Source: Belliella buryatensis
Lineage (GTDB): Bacteria > Bacteroidota > Bacteroidia > Cytophagales > Cyclobacteriaceae
Assembly: GCF_900188245.1 (NCBI RefSeq)
Contig: NZ_FZOK01000010.1
Span: 1 to 64,000, forward strand
Direction: 5' to 3'
DNA: 64,000 nucleotides
In this document: piece after piece, positions 61,876 through 64,000 of the stretch
Position numbering within the stretch: the first letter of the stretch is position 1
Layout of the letters: the number at the start of each line of letters is the position of its first letter
The notes under the pieces: model-generated
Told to the model about the DNA's origin: nothing
What the model saw: the letters and a program-made list of their open reading frames with translations, nothing else
Database searches by the model: none
Program-made: the position numbers and the translations under genes

Positions 61876-61941
61876 GGTTAAAAAGAAATAAAAGCCCTTG
61901 CTAGTTTTTTAAAACTATTCGAACCTTGATATTATCAAACA

Positions 61942-61980
61942 AAATAAAGCCAACATCATGAATTGATGTTGGCTTTATTA
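61942..61980. terminator. Bidirectional intrinsic terminator
   Basis: AATAAAGCCAACATCA pairs with TGATGTTGGCTTTATT around a short loop. It lies between the converging yihY-like and phosphohexomutase genes. Confidence 0.85.
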
Positions 61981-61989
61981 ATTGTCAAA

Positions 61990-63723
61990 TTATCCAAAAA
62001 AGCTCTTCAGGCCTTCAATCTTATGATCCAAGGAAGCCTCAACCGCACGATATGCTGCTCTATTTGGAAGTTTTTCATGGACAGAGAAGTAGTATTTGAT
62101 CTTAGGCTCAGTACCCGAAGGTCGGGCAGAAATCTTACTTCCATCAGCTAGATAAAACTGCATCACATTAGACTTAGCCAAATGTAAAGTTTGCTCCATC
62201 CCATTGACCATATCATAGACCTTACTTTCTTTTACGTCTACGACTTTGGTCACCTGAATCCCATTGATTTCTTTAGGTCGGTTAGCACGGTATCCTGCCA
62301 TCAGGTTTTGAATTTGCTCAGCACCATCTTTACCTTTCTTGGTGACTGAGATCAAGTGTTCCTTGTAGAAATCATGCTGCATATAAATCTCAGCTAAGAC
62401 ATCTTGAACAGTCTGACCTTTACACTTATAATATGCGATGATTTCTGCTACTATTGAGCAAGCAGATACGCCATCTTTATCCCTGACAAAATCACCCACT
62501 AGATAGCCATAACTCTCTTCACCACCTCCTATATAAGTTTGCTTACCTTCTTGAGCAAGGATTACCTCTGCGATATTTTTGAATCCTGTCAAAACCGAAT
62601 AGCAAGTCACTCCAAAAGATTTACAGATTTCATCTATCAATTCTGTGGTCACGATGGTGTTCACCATAAATTCCTTACCAGTGAGTTTGCCATGCTCTCG
62701 CCATTTGCTGAGTAGGTAGTAGGTGATCAAAGATCCTGTTTGATTTCCATTCAGTAACTCAAAGTTGCCATTTTCATCAGGAACACAAGCGGCATATCGA
62801 TCTCCATCAGGATCACAAGCTAGCACCAATTCCGCATTTACTTTCTTTCCCAATGCCAGCGCCATGGTCAGGGCTTCAGCTTCTTCTGGATTAGGATAGA
62901 TGACTGTTGGAAAAGTACCATCAGGCTTTGCTTGTTCTTTGACAACATGAATATTCTCAAAACCAAAGACTTTCAGTGCAGCTGGCACCATCTTACCTGA
63001 GGCTCCATGGATAGGAGAGAAAACAATAGGCATGTTTCTCTGAAGCATAATAGCGTTCGGAGATAGACTGAGTTTCTTGACTTCATTGAGATAGATCAAG
63101 TCAAAATCCTCTTCAATATATTCGATCAAGCTGTCATTTTTATTCCAATTGACGTCATCTACTGAAGTGATTTTTTGTACTTCTGTGATGATATTGATAT
63201 CATGTGGCGCGACTACCTGACCACCATCTTCCCAATATGCCTTGTAGCCATTGTATTCTTTGGGGTTGTGAGAAGCTGTTACCATTACACCGCTTTTACA
63301 TCCAAAATATCTGATAGCAAAAGATAGCATGGGAGTAGGGCGCATCTCTTTAAAGTATTTCACTTTGATCCCATTAGCGGTGAAAACATTAGCCGTAGTA
63401 TCTGCAAATAGCGTATTGTTGATTCTACAATCATGGGTGATCGCTACCGAGATGCTTTCATTGGGGAAGCATTTCAAAAGGTAATTAGCTAAACCTTGAG
63501 TGGCCATGGCTACTGTGTAAACATTCATCCTATTGGAACCTACACCCATGATTCCTCTTAAGCCGCCTGTACCAAACTCTAGGTCACGGTAGAAAGAATC
63601 AATCAATTCTGACTTGTCAGTTGAATCGAGAAGTGATTGAATTTCTGCTTTACTTTTTTCATCGATGTTACTCTTCAGCCAAGCTTCTGCCTTAGCTATA
63701 ATCATTGGATCTACATTGGTCAT
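61990..63723 (-). CDS. Phospho-sugar mutase (phosphoglucomutase/phosphomannomutase)
   Basis: This 577-residue alpha-D-phosphohexomutase interconverts sugar 1- and 6-phosphates by a phosphoserine intermediate. Motifs are the phosphate-acceptor VTASHNPKEYNGYK (Ser151), metal loop DPDGDRYA, sugar-binding GGGEESYGY and the C-terminal phosphate loop ARPSGTEPKIKYY. It resembles the PgcA/PGM2 group by length. It would feed glucose-1-phosphate or mannose-1-phosphate into cell-wall or glycogen metabolism. Single gene. Confidence 0.92.
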   Translation of the reverse strand: MTNVDPMIIAKAEAWLKSNIDEKSKAEIQSLLDSTDKSELIDSFYRDLEFGTGGLRGIMGVGSNRMNVYTVAMATQGLANYLLKCFPNESISVAITHDCRINNTLFADTTANVFTANGIKVKYFKEMRPTPMLSFAIRYFGCKSGVMVTASHNPKEYNGYKAYWEDGGQVVAPHDINIITEVQKITSVDDVNWNKNDSLIEYIEEDFDLIYLNEVKKLSLSPNAIMLQRNMPIVFSPIHGASGKMVPAALKVFGFENIHVVKEQAKPDGTFPTVIYPNPEEAEALTMALALGKKVNAELVLACDPDGDRYAACVPDENGNFELLNGNQTGSLITYYLLSKWREHGKLTGKEFMVNTIVTTELIDEICKSFGVTCYSVLTGFKNIAEVILAQEGKQTYIGGGEESYGYLVGDFVRDKDGVSACSIVAEIIAYYKCKGQTVQDVLAEIYMQHDFYKEHLISVTKKGKDGAEQIQNLMAGYRANRPKEINGIQVTKVVDVKESKVYDMVNGMEQTLHLAKSNVMQFYLADGSKISARPSGTEPKIKYYFSVHEKLPNRAAYRAVEASLDHKIEGLKSFFG

Positions 63724-63852
63724 TTTGTAAAAAGTTTGAATGAATATTCAAGTTATAAATTCTCTTTTCAAAGTGAAAGGTTTCCTCAAAAATTGATGAT
63801 GGCATTTGCACAAAGAATCATTATTTCTATTCCAATGTCTGTAGAAATAAAA

Positions 63853-63884
63853 AAAACTCACCATACTAGGTATGATGAGTTTTG
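63853..63884 (-). terminator. Intrinsic terminator after the hpd gene
   Basis: AAAACTCA-N-CATAC pairs with GTATG-A-TGAGTTTT around a short loop, with a run of A on the plus strand (T on the minus strand) after the stem. It lies 20 bases past the stop of the partial hpd gene. Confidence 0.75.
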
Positions 63885-63904
63885 ATTCTAGTTTCAAAAT
63901 ATTT

Positions 63905-64000
<96 letters not shown>

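Overview
The window comes from an AT-rich member of the Bacteroidetes, most likely order Cytophagales, perhaps Cyclobacteriaceae. The order-level call rests on gene content: a TonB-dependent receptor with a carboxypeptidase-regulatory-like N-terminus, many small lipoproteins, DUF2891, DUF2452 and DUF2911 proteins, a TPR-fused histidine kinase, Bacteroidetes-type -7 promoter boxes (TAnnTTTG) and almost no Shine-Dalgarno sequences. The family is inference only. Everything here looks chromosomal. I see no rRNA, tRNA, phage, transposase or CRISPR array.

Layout. 0-10 kb: a Tat-exported dienelactone hydrolase, a repeat-rich gap, an Nramp-like transporter overlapping a DUF2891 lipoprotein, an alpha/beta hydrolase with rmuC, a TPR protein, and the trkA-trkH potassium-uptake pair. 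10-16 kb: a TPR histidine kinase, then an ATP-dependent DNA ligase and its Lhr-type helicase. 16-23.5 kb: small lipoproteins, a ZnuD-like TonB receptor locus with candidate operators (predicted zinc uptake), a lipoprotein subtilase, DUF3820, and an alpha/beta hydrolase split by a one-base frameshift. 23.4-28 kb: a DPP-IV-like peptidase and gamma-glutamyltransferase pair, and an orphan Hpt protein. 28-34.5 kb: a rhomboid protease, a 56-residue membrane microprotein overlapping a DUF2452 gene, a conserved unknown, deoxynucleoside kinase, 3-hydroxyacyl-CoA dehydrogenase, cvfB, an ArsC-fold protein without its cysteine, a YkgJ-type cysteine-cluster protein and a ROK kinase. 34.5-42 kb: a BamE-like lipoprotein with an alkylglycerol-monooxygenase-like enzyme, then parE-parC-TrmH-family methyltransferase. 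42-50 kb: a CocE/NonD hydrolase, a small exported protein, a bacterial VLRF1 (Vms1-type release factor) homologue facing a HEAT-repeat gene, and hrpB. 50-64 kb: DUF2911, a Gfo/Idh/MocA oxidoreductase, a two-gene molybdenum hydroxylase, cysteine desulfurase, a beta-lactamase-fold hydrolase, an FAD oxidoreductase with a YbjT-like protein, aldo/keto reductase, YihY, a phosphohexomutase, and the 3' end of 4-hydroxyphenylpyruvate dioxygenase.

Most operons are short (two or three genes) and end at strong hairpins, often shared between converging genes. The observations most worth following up are: the VLRF1-domain protein at 44899-45609, which suggests a ribosome-rescue or nascent-chain-release activity; the zinc-type TonB locus with two TGnnAC-N3-GTnnCA sites; the Nramp-like protein lacking the canonical metal ligands; the AGMO-like ether-lipid enzyme; and the frameshifted hydrolase.
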